Source of the DNA: Chryseobacterium indologenes | Lineage (GTDB): Bacteria; Bacteroidota; Bacteroidia; Flavobacteriales; Weeksellaceae | Length of the DNA: 64,000 bases | Direction of reading: 5' to 3' | Assembly: GCF_002025665.1 (NCBI RefSeq) | Contig: NZ_CP018786.1 | Coordinates: 3,100,001-3,164,000 of the forward strand | Shown here: piece after piece, positions 45,245 to 52,857 of the stretch | Numbering within the stretch: position 1 is the stretch's first letter | Layout: each line of letters starts with the position of its first letter | Translations under genes and position numbers: made by a program | Notes under the pieces: model-generated | What the model saw: only the letters and a program-made list of their open reading frames with translations | Told to the model about the DNA's origin: nothing | The model's database searches: none

Positions 45245-46882
45245 TTATTTCTTAATTAATTTAGCATTCGCCATTTTATTCGTATCAGTTTTTACCGTCA
45301 CCAGATAAGCTCCCTGCACCAAAGCCTGGGTATTAATCTTAGTCACTCTGTTTTTGGTTTTTATACTTTGAAGTTGTCTTCCGCTCATGTCATACAAAAG
45401 AATATCAGCATCTTTGAAGTCGAAACCGACTTCTACGTATGCATAATCAGAAACAGGGTTTGGATAGATCTTGATATCGTATTTTTCAATCAGCTGATCT
45501 ACCTGTTTGTCTCCCAGTTTCATGATTTTCCAGTTTTCTTTACCCAGTTCTTCTGCGCTAGTTCCGGCCAGAATAATAGAACCGTCTCTGTTCAGTTTTA
45601 AATCAGATAGCCTTTCTTCTTTTTGTCTGGATTCTCCCTTTATGTGTTTTCTCCACTGTTCATTTCCATTCTGATCAAGGTAGAGCATCCAGAAAGTCTC
45701 ATCATCAGTTTGAATTCTTCCTTCAGCCTGAGTGTAACCTCCCAACAGAATGCCTTTAGACTTCTCGCTTCCATCTTCCAGCCTTCCGCTTACCACACTC
45801 ATGCCCATCAAAATATCTCTGTTTTTGAAATTGTAGGATTTCTGCCACTGTTCTTCACCTCTTTCATTGAGAGCAATCAGCCAAAGATCTATTCCTTCTT
45901 CCAATCCAACGGTTTTGTTTCCTGATCTTTCTGATCTTGACTCTCCACCGATGATAAAGCCATTTGAAGTTAAGGCCAGAGTTCTCAAATGATCATCTCC
46001 TTTTCCTCCGAAATTCTTTTCCCATTCTACTTTTCCGTTTTTGTCGAGTTTTACAATCCAGTAATCTCCTTCACCGAAGTTTTCAGTTTGTTTCGAGTTT
46101 CGGGATACGGGATTCGGGTTTTGAACATTTGATGCAGAACCCGCACCTCGCATCCCGGAATCTTGTTCAGAACCCGAAACACGAACCTCGGAACTCCTGG
46201 AATAAATCCCAAGTAGCGCACCTCCATCTCTCGTTGGAATCATCTTTTCCACTTCGTCTAAACCTTTTCCTCCTAAAATTAATTGGGAGAGTTCTTTTCC
46301 GTTTTTATCAAGTCTCGTGATCCATACATCTTTGGAACCATAGCCTTTTGCAGAATTCTGTACATTTCCGGCCACAAAAAATCCTAAATCGGTAGTTTGA
46401 ATAACAGATCTTGCTTCTTCATCGGAAGAACTTCCCAGAGTTTTCTGCCACAATTCATCCCCGAATTCATTGATCCTGATCAGCCAGATATCTGAACCGC
46501 CTTTAGAATCCTCTTTTTTATCTAAACCTTTTCCTGAATAAGATGTTCCAGCCAAAAGAAATCCTCCATCCTGTGTTGTGACCGTAGCAGATAAATAATC
46601 ATGGTTTTGTCCTGAAAAATATTTCTCCCAGACTTCCTGTCCCTGCTGGTTAAGTTTTACCAGATGAAAATCATAACCGTTGTTTTGCTTACTGCCTGAA
46701 GCCTGTTGTTTATTGCTTTGAATAGAACTACCTGTGATCAAATACTGCTGATCAATGGTTGTGGTGACCTGGCTCAGAAAATCCTGGGTAGAGGATTGGA
46801 TATCTTTTTGCCACACCACTTCCTGAGCAGATACGCCCAGAATTGTGCATAAGGTAAATGCACAGAGATAAAGTTTTCTCAT
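45245..46882 (-). CDS. T9SS type A sorting-domain protein with propeller-like repeats
   Basis: A 545-residue secreted protein from the ATG at 46882 (MRKLYLCAF, signal ending GVSAQ); the earlier start at 46942 adds 20 unlikely residues. The body repeats W-x-[KR] blades (for example EVWEKYFSG, ELWQKTLGSS, KVEWEKNFGGKGDD, QWQKSYNF), consistent with a beta-propeller. The last 75 residues are a T9SS sorting domain (KIYPNPVSDYAYVEV...GAYLVTVKT). So it would cross the outer membrane by T9SS. It heads the Rhs operon. Three in-frame heptamer-like inserts interrupt the blades. Confidence 0.88.
   Translation of the reverse strand: MRKLYLCAFTLCTILGVSAQEVVWQKDIQSSTQDFLSQVTTTIDQQYLITGSSIQSNKQQASGSKQNNGYDFHLVKLNQQGQEVWEKYFSGQNHDYLSATVTTQDGGFLLAGTSYSGKGLDKKEDSKGGSDIWLIRINEFGDELWQKTLGSSSDEEARSVIQTTDLGFFVAGNVQNSAKGYGSKDVWITRLDKNGKELSQLILGGKGLDEVEKMIPTRDGGALLGIYSRSSEVRVSGSEQDSGMRGAGSASNVQNPNPVSRNSKQTENFGEGDYWIVKLDKNGKVEWEKNFGGKGDDHLRTLALTSNGFIIGGESRSERSGNKTVGLEEGIDLWLIALNERGEEQWQKSYNFKNRDILMGMSVVSGRLEDGSEKSKGILLGGYTQAEGRIQTDDETFWMLYLDQNGNEQWRKHIKGESRQKEERLSDLKLNRDGSIILAGTSAEELGKENWKIMKLGDKQVDQLIEKYDIKIYPNPVSDYAYVEVGFDFKDADILLYDMSGRQLQSIKTKNRVTKINTQALVQGAYLVTVKTDTNKMANAKLIKK
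45764..45791. repeat. Degenerate heptamer block inside the T9SS cargo gene
   Basis: CTCGCTT CCATCTT CCAGCCT TCCGCTT, read as four 7-mers. It encodes the polar stretch SGRLEDGSEKS between two conserved blade strands. Confidence 0.5.
46094..46192. repeat. Inverted degenerate heptamer block inside the T9SS cargo gene
   Basis: CGAGTTT CGGGATA CGGGATT CGGGTTT (46094-46121), a 17 bp spacer, then ACCCGCA CCTCGCA TCCCGGA (46139-46159) and ACCCGAA ACACGAA CCTCGGA (46172-46192). The second half is the inverse of the first in type. It encodes a polar linker of about 35 residues. Confidence 0.7.
46686..46720. repeat. Degenerate heptamer block near the start of the T9SS cargo gene
   Basis: TGCTTAC TGCCTGA AGCCTGT TGTTTAT TGCTTTG, five related 7-mers, encoding NKQQASGSKQNN. 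Confidence 0.55.
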
Positions 46883-47108
46883 TCTCGTGTTGTCGTTTTT
46901 TGAGTTAGTAATTAGTTTCTTAAAACTTCGCAAATTTAACATTTTTTAAGATAGAAAGTCTCTTTTATGTGGTACCGTTAATCATGTTATTTATCATTTA
47001 ATTCTGATATATTTTTCATTCTATTATATTGCAAAAATATCTATCCACAACGACAAAACTTGTCGCATTAAAATCCAAATGAATTCATTGATTTCATACC
47101 ACAAAAAA
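46883..47108. other. Spacer upstream of the Rhs operon
   Basis: No gene is seen. It is AT-rich and should hold the promoter for the operon starting at 46882; no clear TAnnTTTG with a -33 TTTG was found. Confidence 0.4.
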
Positions 47109-47127
47109 ACCACTCTCCCGAGTGGCT
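47109..47127 (-). terminator. Intrinsic terminator after the first paralogue
   Basis: CCACTCTCCCGAGTGG stem with AAAAAA and TTTTTT around it, just past the stop at 47150. Confidence 0.75.
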
Positions 47128-47149
47128 ATATATTTTTTTAAGTTTGATT

Positions 47150-47560
47150 TTACTGATAGATGACTTCATCATTCTTCTTGATCTGGTAACTTTTTTTGTA
47201 AGGGCTTAAAACATAGCTGTCTTTCACATGAGCTCCGCTTTTCCATATCTTTGCCTTTCCCTGCTTATCCAAAATAATACTTTTTGCAACTCCATCCGGA
47301 ATAAATACTTCAGCTTTGGTCATACTTTTATTGAAAATGACTGCCGTCATTGAAGTATAGCTTTTATCTGATTTTACTTCTTTGAGTTTTATTTTCTGAT
47401 TGAACGTTTGTATACAATTATTTCTTAATTGTGAATACGTATATCCTGCGGAACCAATACAACCATGAACATCTCTGTCTCCTCCCAGAACCGGAGCACT
47501 TTTTTGCGCAAAAACGAATGAACCAAGGAACATGGCACTGAGTAAAATTATTTTTTTCAT
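47150..47560 (-). CDS. Small secreted conserved protein, paralogue 1
   Basis: A 136-residue exported protein (signal ending FVFAQ, mature Gln). The mature N-terminus has GGDRDVHGCIGSAGYTYSQL (two Cys later, near NNCIQTF), then a lysine-rich body ending VIYQ. I do not know the family name; Bacteroidota carry GGD-x-D-x-HGCIGSAGY proteins of unknown role. About half the residues match the neighbour at 47680, so they arose by duplication. Own terminator. Confidence 0.7.
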   Translation of the reverse strand: MKKIILLSAMFLGSFVFAQKSAPVLGGDRDVHGCIGSAGYTYSQLRNNCIQTFNQKIKLKEVKSDKSYTSMTAVIFNKSMTKAEVFIPDGVAKSIILDKQGKAKIWKSGAHVKDSYVLSPYKKSYQIKKNDEVIYQ

Positions 47561-47637
47561 ATGTAAAATTTTTGTTTTCTGATGGATTAAAAATATCCCA
47601 AAAATGTGATATTAATTAATTTCTCTAAGGTACAAAA

Positions 47638-47662
47638 AAAACCACTCTCGCGAGTGGTTTTA
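47638..47662 (-). terminator. Intrinsic terminator after the second paralogue
   Basis: AAACCACTCTCGCGAGTGGTTT palindrome with T runs, past the stop at 47680. Confidence 0.8.
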
Positions 47663-47679
47663 TTTTTTGAAATCGGATT

Positions 47680-48078
47680 TTACTGATAGATCACGATATT
47701 ATCTTTTTTAAGCTGATATCCGTTCTTTTTGTAAGGAACCAATACATAACCATCCTTTTTCCATGCTTTGGCTCTACCTCCTGCTCTGGTAAGGATAATA
47801 CTTCTGTCACCGGCATCTTTTACAAAAACCTCAGCTTTTTTCATGTCTTTACTGAAAATAACTGCAGCTATCGAAGTATAACTTTCTTTAGGAGCGACTT
47901 CTGTTAACTTAATCTTCTGTTCAAAAGTTCTTATACAGTCTTTCTTAATTTGAGAATAAGTATATCCTGCAGAACCAATACATCCGTGCGCATCTTTGTC
48001 ACCACCTTTTATTACTCCTTTTTGTGCAAATGCTAAAGAACCAAGGAACATTGTGCTTAATAAAATTGTTTTTTTCAT
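47680..48078 (-). CDS. Small secreted conserved protein, paralogue 2
   Basis: A 132-residue protein from the ATG at 48078 (MKKTILLSTMF, signal ending LAFAQ). The earlier start at 48147 adds 23 unlikely residues. It matches paralogue 1 along its length: GGDKDAHGCIGSAGYTYSQI, then DCIRTFEQKIKL, and the final VIYQ. Two Cys are shared. The function is unknown; the conserved Cys pair suggests a disulphide-stabilised periplasmic protein. Confidence 0.7.
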   Translation of the reverse strand: MKKTILLSTMFLGSLAFAQKGVIKGGDKDAHGCIGSAGYTYSQIKKDCIRTFEQKIKLTEVAPKESYTSIAAVIFSKDMKKAEVFVKDAGDRSIILTRAGGRAKAWKKDGYVLVPYKKNGYQLKKDNIVIYQ

Positions 48079-48171
48079 GTCGATTTGTATATTAATAATT
48101 ACCCGTGGTATTATTAAAAATCGTGCCAAAAAAATACCATAACACAATCCGGTGAGTTACTTTTTCAGATA

Positions 48172-50499
48172 TTACTTAGTCCAGTTAATCTTTGAATGCT
48201 GAACATTGTCAGAGCTAGTTCCGATCATAATATCAAATTCACCTGATTCCCAGTCATATTTCAAATCTCCGTTATAGAATTTCAGATTTTCAGGAGTGAT
48301 ATCGAAAGTTACTTTTTTCGATTCTCCTTTTTTCAAAAATACTTTCTGGAAGCCTTTCAATTCTTTTACCGGTCTTGTTATACTTCCCACTATGTCTCTG
48401 ATATACAACTGAACAACCTCAGCACCATCATAGTTTCCTGCATTGGTTACTGTAACAGATGCCTGAACAGTCTGATTTCCTTTCGCTGTAGTATTGGAAA
48501 CTGTCATATCCGAGTAATTGAATTTCGTGTAGCTTAATCCGTATCCGAAAGCATACAAAGGAGTATTACACTCGTCCATATAGTTTGAACGGAATCTTTC
48601 ATAAGTACATTTGTCTACTTTATCCTGGCTTAGCGGGCGGCCTGTATTTTTAGCATTATAATAGATTGGCACCTGTCCAAGGCTTCTTGGGAAAGTCATC
48701 GGAAGTTTTCCGGATGGGTTTACTTTTCCGAACAGAACATCTGCAATGGCATTACCAGCTTCAGATCCTGCAAACCACGCGTTCAAGATAGAATCCGGAG
48801 TATCTTTTACATTGGTTAAAGCTAGTGGGCGGCCTGTGAAAAGAACCATCGCGATTGGTTTTCCGGTTTTCTTTAATTCCTTCAGTAAGTCGACCTGAGA
48901 CTGAGGAATGGTAATTTCTGTTCTTGAAGAAGATTCTCCACTCATTTCAGCAGATTCTCCGATAGCCAGAACAATGACATCTGCTTTGCTGGCAACATCT
49001 ACCGCTTCTTTTAATAATTCTTCTTTGGAACGGTTGTCTCTGTCTGTTTTTTTACCGTGAGCTGCATAGATTTCTTCCAACTTCGCATCATAGTCTATAT
49101 TCGCTCCTTTTGCTGATAAAAACTTAACTTCTTTTCCGTAGTTGGACTGCAATCCCTGCATCAGAGAAACTGAAACAGCGTGTTTTGTAGCAACGCTCCA
49201 TGTTCCGGCCATATTCATTGAGTTATTCACCAATGGGCCAATGACAGCCACTGTTCCTGATTTTTTTAAAGGCAATACCTGATTATCATTTTTCAACAAC
49301 ACCATGGATTGAGCAGCTGTATTTCTTGCTATATTACGGTTTTCCATATTATAGACTTCTTTTGCCGCTAACTTTGCATCTCCGTGCTTGTATGGATTAT
49401 CAAATAAACCAAGATCATATTTTGCTTCAAGAATTCTTCTTGCCGCCATATCAATTTCGGCTTGTGTCACTTTTCCTTCTGCCAGAGATTTTTTTAAAGT
49501 TGTTAAAAAGCCTTCTCCTACCATATCCATATCAACTCCAGCTTTTAAAGCCAAAGCAGATACCTGCTGAAGATCTCCCATACCATGGTCTACCATTTCA
49601 TTGATACCCGTATAGTCTGTTACTACGAAGCCTTTGAATTTCCATAGATTTCTTAATACTTCAGTCTGAAGCCATCTGTTTCCTGTAGCAGGCACTCCAT
49701 CCACTTCATTGAAAGAAGCCATTACCGAAGCAACACCAGCATCCACTGCTGCTTTGTAAGGAGGAAAATATTCATTAAACATTCTTACATGGCTCATGTC
49801 AACGGTATTGTAATCTCTCCCGGATTCACCTGCTCCATATAGAGCAAAATGTTTTACGCATGCTAAGATGTTGGTACCGTTAGCAAGGTCTTTCCCCTGA
49901 TAACCATACACCATGTTTTTAGAAATTTCACTTCCTAAATAAGGATCCTCTCCTGAACCTTCTGATACTCTACCCCATCTTGGTTCGCGGGAAATATCTA
50001 CCATTGGAGAGAATGTCCAGTTGATTCCGTCAGAAGCGGCTTCTCTGGCAGCTACTTTTGCAGACTGCTGGATAAGGTTCATATCCCATGAAGCAGCCAA
50101 TCCTAATGGAATCGGGAAAGTAGTTTCATACCCGTGGATCACATCCATCCCAAAAATCATAGGAATTTTCAGACGGCTTTTTTCTACAGCTACTTTCTGA
50201 ACAGCTTTGATCTTATCTGCTCCTTTTATATTGAATAATCCTCCTACTAGCCCCTGTTCTACCTTCTTTCCAATATCAGAACTCTGTGCCTGTCCGGTAG
50301 TGAAATCTCCGGAAGTCGGAAGGTTCATCTGTCCTATCTTTTCATCCAAAGTCATTTTAGACAAGAGATTATCTACAAAAGCTTTCTTTTTAGCCTGATA
50401 CTGAGCCGTCTGATAAGACTGAACGGGCTTCGTTACCATTTCCTGAGCGGAAAATACAGGAGCCAATGCTAAGGTGGCGATTACAATTAACTTTTTCAT
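48172..50499 (-). CDS. bglX: Secreted GH3 beta-glucosidase (BglX-like)
   Basis: A 775-residue exo-beta-glucosidase. A signal peptide (VFSAQ) leads to the GH3 TIM barrel (about 40-380; DVIHGYETTFPIPLG, WGRVSEGSGEDP). The nucleophile Asp is in FVVTDYTG (about 293). The second domain (about 400-620; AIGESAEMSGESSSRTE) supplies the acid/base Glu. A C-terminal Fn3-like domain (about 680-775) closes it. Last gene of the SusCD locus. With the GH144-like enzyme it would finish beta-1,2-glucan to glucose; related Bacteroidota GH3 enzymes cleave sophorose. Confidence 0.9.
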   Translation of the reverse strand: MKKLIVIATLALAPVFSAQEMVTKPVQSYQTAQYQAKKKAFVDNLLSKMTLDEKIGQMNLPTSGDFTTGQAQSSDIGKKVEQGLVGGLFNIKGADKIKAVQKVAVEKSRLKIPMIFGMDVIHGYETTFPIPLGLAASWDMNLIQQSAKVAAREAASDGINWTFSPMVDISREPRWGRVSEGSGEDPYLGSEISKNMVYGYQGKDLANGTNILACVKHFALYGAGESGRDYNTVDMSHVRMFNEYFPPYKAAVDAGVASVMASFNEVDGVPATGNRWLQTEVLRNLWKFKGFVVTDYTGINEMVDHGMGDLQQVSALALKAGVDMDMVGEGFLTTLKKSLAEGKVTQAEIDMAARRILEAKYDLGLFDNPYKHGDAKLAAKEVYNMENRNIARNTAAQSMVLLKNDNQVLPLKKSGTVAVIGPLVNNSMNMAGTWSVATKHAVSVSLMQGLQSNYGKEVKFLSAKGANIDYDAKLEEIYAAHGKKTDRDNRSKEELLKEAVDVASKADVIVLAIGESAEMSGESSSRTEITIPQSQVDLLKELKKTGKPIAMVLFTGRPLALTNVKDTPDSILNAWFAGSEAGNAIADVLFGKVNPSGKLPMTFPRSLGQVPIYYNAKNTGRPLSQDKVDKCTYERFRSNYMDECNTPLYAFGYGLSYTKFNYSDMTVSNTTAKGNQTVQASVTVTNAGNYDGAEVVQLYIRDIVGSITRPVKELKGFQKVFLKKGESKKVTFDITPENLKFYNGDLKYDWESGEFDIMIGTSSDNVQHSKINWTK

Positions 50500-50580
50500 A
50501 AATCTATCTTCTTAAATTATTGTTTTATTTTTTTGCTTTAATTCGATGAGTTTATCTTTCAATCATTGTGTATTTTGGGG

Positions 50581-51288
50581 TTATTTTTCTTTCTTTTTAG
50601 ACAGCATCCATTCATACAAATCTGGGTTTGAATAGGCTGAATCCCATGAATTATGATTGTCGTTCGGGAAGATAACCAATTCTGCTGTTGGGTTTACAGG
50701 ATGCAGCTTTTGATAAAAATTAAAAGCATTAGCGGGCAATACAATATCATCCATTCCGCCATGAAATATTTTCATATTCAGGTTTTTAAACTGATGAATA
50801 TTGGCAGTCATTACCTGATCTGTCGGTGCGCAGACTGAAGCTACAGCAGCAAACATTTCCGGATGTTCCATGGCCAGCTTTAAAGTTCCCCAGCCTCCCA
50901 TGGAAAGTCCTGTGAGATAAATGCGTGAAGCATCAATTTTATATTTCTTCTGAATTTCTTTGATCAGATTATAGACGGTAACGGTATCCCACCATGTTCC
51001 TTCCGGACATTGAGGTGCCAGAATGGCTACAGGTTCTTTAATCAGATTTTTATAGGTAAACGGGCTGTGTGCTTTTACTAAATCAAGATTAGTTCCACGC
51101 TCTCCGGAGCCGTGTAGAAAAACAATCAAAGGAACATTCCCTTTTGTATTCTTAGGGTAATCCAGAATATAGGAGAGTTTTTCCTGTCTTTTAATTTCTT
51201 TATTGAGTTCCGCTTTTATCTCCTGCGCATTCAGTTGCAATGAAAACGGCAATAATAAAAGAGGGATATATTTCAGTTTTAGTTTCAT
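50581..51288 (-). CDS. Secreted alpha/beta hydrolase (dienelactone hydrolase-like esterase)
   Basis: A 235-residue exported hydrolase. Signal peptide (LQLNAQ). Oxyanion and early strands read IVFLHGSGERG (about 54-64). The nucleophile elbow is GLSMGGWGT (Ser about 132), the Asp lies near GGMDDIVLP and the His in DNHNSWDSA. It is related to the esterase-type members found in polysaccharide loci, which remove acyl groups. It lies in the SusCD locus, between the GH144-like and GH3 genes, with 80 and 102 bp gaps. Substrate unproven. Confidence 0.82.
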   Translation of the reverse strand: MKLKLKYIPLLLLPFSLQLNAQEIKAELNKEIKRQEKLSYILDYPKNTKGNVPLIVFLHGSGERGTNLDLVKAHSPFTYKNLIKEPVAILAPQCPEGTWWDTVTVYNLIKEIQKKYKIDASRIYLTGLSMGGWGTLKLAMEHPEMFAAVASVCAPTDQVMTANIHQFKNLNMKIFHGGMDDIVLPANAFNFYQKLHPVNPTAELVIFPNDNHNSWDSAYSNPDLYEWMLSKKKEK

Positions 51289-51300
51289 ATTGTTATTTAG

Positions 51301-51390
51301 GTTTTGGCTAAAATACAGGGGATTTGATCTTTTTTATTTAAACGGATTCCCTTCGATTGTGCTCAGGATAATAGCCCGTTCCTATTGAAT
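51301..51390. repeat. Worn palindromic repeat, GGGCTTTAGCCC family
   Basis: GTTTTGGCTAAAAT at the left and AATAGCCCGTTCCTATTGAAT at the right, with diverged text between that includes CCTTCGATTGTGCTCAGGATAA, also seen near 3115. It sits between two genes of the SusCD locus. Confidence 0.6.
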
Positions 51391-52782
51391 TTATTTTATT
51401 CCATATTTGGTAGATTGGAAGCTTAGTTTTTTTAGTCCCTGCTGAATTTCAGGAGCATTCATAAACAGCTTCCAAAGGAATCCGGATCTGTAATTTTCAA
51501 TCATGGGTGCTATGGTTCCCTGGTCTATGGCCAGATATCTTGGGGTAAACCAATTGTTATAATTAATGGAAGTGGCATCATAAGGGCCTGCTGATCCTAT
51601 AAATTCAGGTTTTTGAGTGTATATAAATCTCAGGAAAGCCATTGATTCTTTAGGTGTATAGGGAAAACTGCTCAATGCAGCTGTAGGAGTGATTACTCCA
51701 TTATCATTGCCTGGCATATGAGCGGTATAGCCGGTACTTCCGTCCTCGTTTCTTGTATAACCGGCTGTAAGTCCCCAATAGTTTGGTCCATAACCTTTCC
51801 ATTGTTTTGGATTTTCAACGCAATATTTATAGTCGATGAGGGTTTGATTTTTATTGACGTCAAAATAATTTTTGACAAGTTTATCTGATAATCCAGTCGG
51901 ATCAAGACCGATATATGAATATTGCGCCCAGAATAGCGGTCCGCCATATTCTTCGGCATAGTTGTGTTTTACGTACAGAGGTAATCCGTACTTTGTTTTG
52001 TCTGTAAGGTAAGTTCCATTTCTGGTCCAGCCTTTATAATAGGTTTCAGCATCAATGGAATAAGTAGGTGAAGATGCGGCTAAAATATACGTGATCAGAC
52101 ATTCATTATATCCTTCCAGAGGAAAATTCATTTCCCATTGGTAATCCGGTGACCAGTGCCAGTAAAGAACCTTCTGACCTCCTTTGGTATACCAGTTCCA
52201 TTGAATTCCTTTCCATAACTCATCACATTTTGCTGCCAGGGCTTTTTCTTCTGCATTTCCGTTTTTAAAATACTCCCGGATCATCAGTATTCCTGAGGTA
52301 AGGAATGCTGTTTCTACAAGATCTCCTCCATTATCTTTTTTTCCGAAAGGAACTGTTTTTCCTGTTTCCCCGTTGATCCAATGTGACCATGCCCCTTTGT
52401 GACGGTCTGCTTTTGCCAGAAAATCCATGATATGAGTAAGTCTTTTCACTGCTTCTTTCCTTGGAACAAATCCTCTTTCTACGCCTACCAGAATAGTTGC
52501 CAACCCAAATCCTGAGCCTCCTGTAGTGATCACGTGTTTATCGTTATCCGGATAGATATTGTCTTCATGGTAACGCTCTCTTCCCAGCATTGAGTTGGGT
52601 TCTGCGTAATCCCAGAAGTACTTTAAAGCATCTTTCTGTACTCTGTCCATCAGTTGTTCATCTGTGATATTGCTTTTTACCGCTTCAGTTTTTCCAGCTT
52701 CCAATTTGGCAACGGGAGCATTTTTACAGGAATACACAAAGAATAAAGAGGTGATAGCCATTGATAATACGTTCCTTTTCAT
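51391..52782 (-). CDS. GH144-like endo-beta-1,2-glucanase (glycoamylase family) lipoprotein
   Basis: A 463-residue enzyme of the glycoamylase (PF10091) / GH144 fold. The signal peptide ends with Cys19 (LFFVYSC), a lipoprotein. GGSGFGLATILVGVERGF (about 93-110) and WSHWINGETG (about 136-145) begin the helical barrel, followed by GGDLVETAFL (about 153-162) and YWGLTAGYTRN (about 328-338). GH144 enzymes act on beta-1,2-glucan. It lies behind SusD, separated by a hairpin, as expected of the glycanase of this locus. Confidence 0.85.
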   Translation of the reverse strand: MKRNVLSMAITSLFFVYSCKNAPVAKLEAGKTEAVKSNITDEQLMDRVQKDALKYFWDYAEPNSMLGRERYHEDNIYPDNDKHVITTGGSGFGLATILVGVERGFVPRKEAVKRLTHIMDFLAKADRHKGAWSHWINGETGKTVPFGKKDNGGDLVETAFLTSGILMIREYFKNGNAEEKALAAKCDELWKGIQWNWYTKGGQKVLYWHWSPDYQWEMNFPLEGYNECLITYILAASSPTYSIDAETYYKGWTRNGTYLTDKTKYGLPLYVKHNYAEEYGGPLFWAQYSYIGLDPTGLSDKLVKNYFDVNKNQTLIDYKYCVENPKQWKGYGPNYWGLTAGYTRNEDGSTGYTAHMPGNDNGVITPTAALSSFPYTPKESMAFLRFIYTQKPEFIGSAGPYDATSINYNNWFTPRYLAIDQGTIAPMIENYRSGFLWKLFMNAPEIQQGLKKLSFQSTKYGIK

Positions 52783-52816
52783 GAGATCTCTTTTTATAGG
52801 GTTTTTAACTAAAAGA

Positions 52817-52840
52817 AGAGGAGAACTTTCATTCTCCTCT
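52817..52840 (-). terminator. Hairpin between SusD and the GH144-like gene
   Basis: AGAGGAGAA-TGAAAG-TTCTCCTCT on the minus strand, with only a weak T-rich tail. Such hairpins often lower expression of the genes behind susCD or stabilise the susCD message. Confidence 0.6.
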
Positions 52841-52857
52841 AATGTTTATGGTTTATT

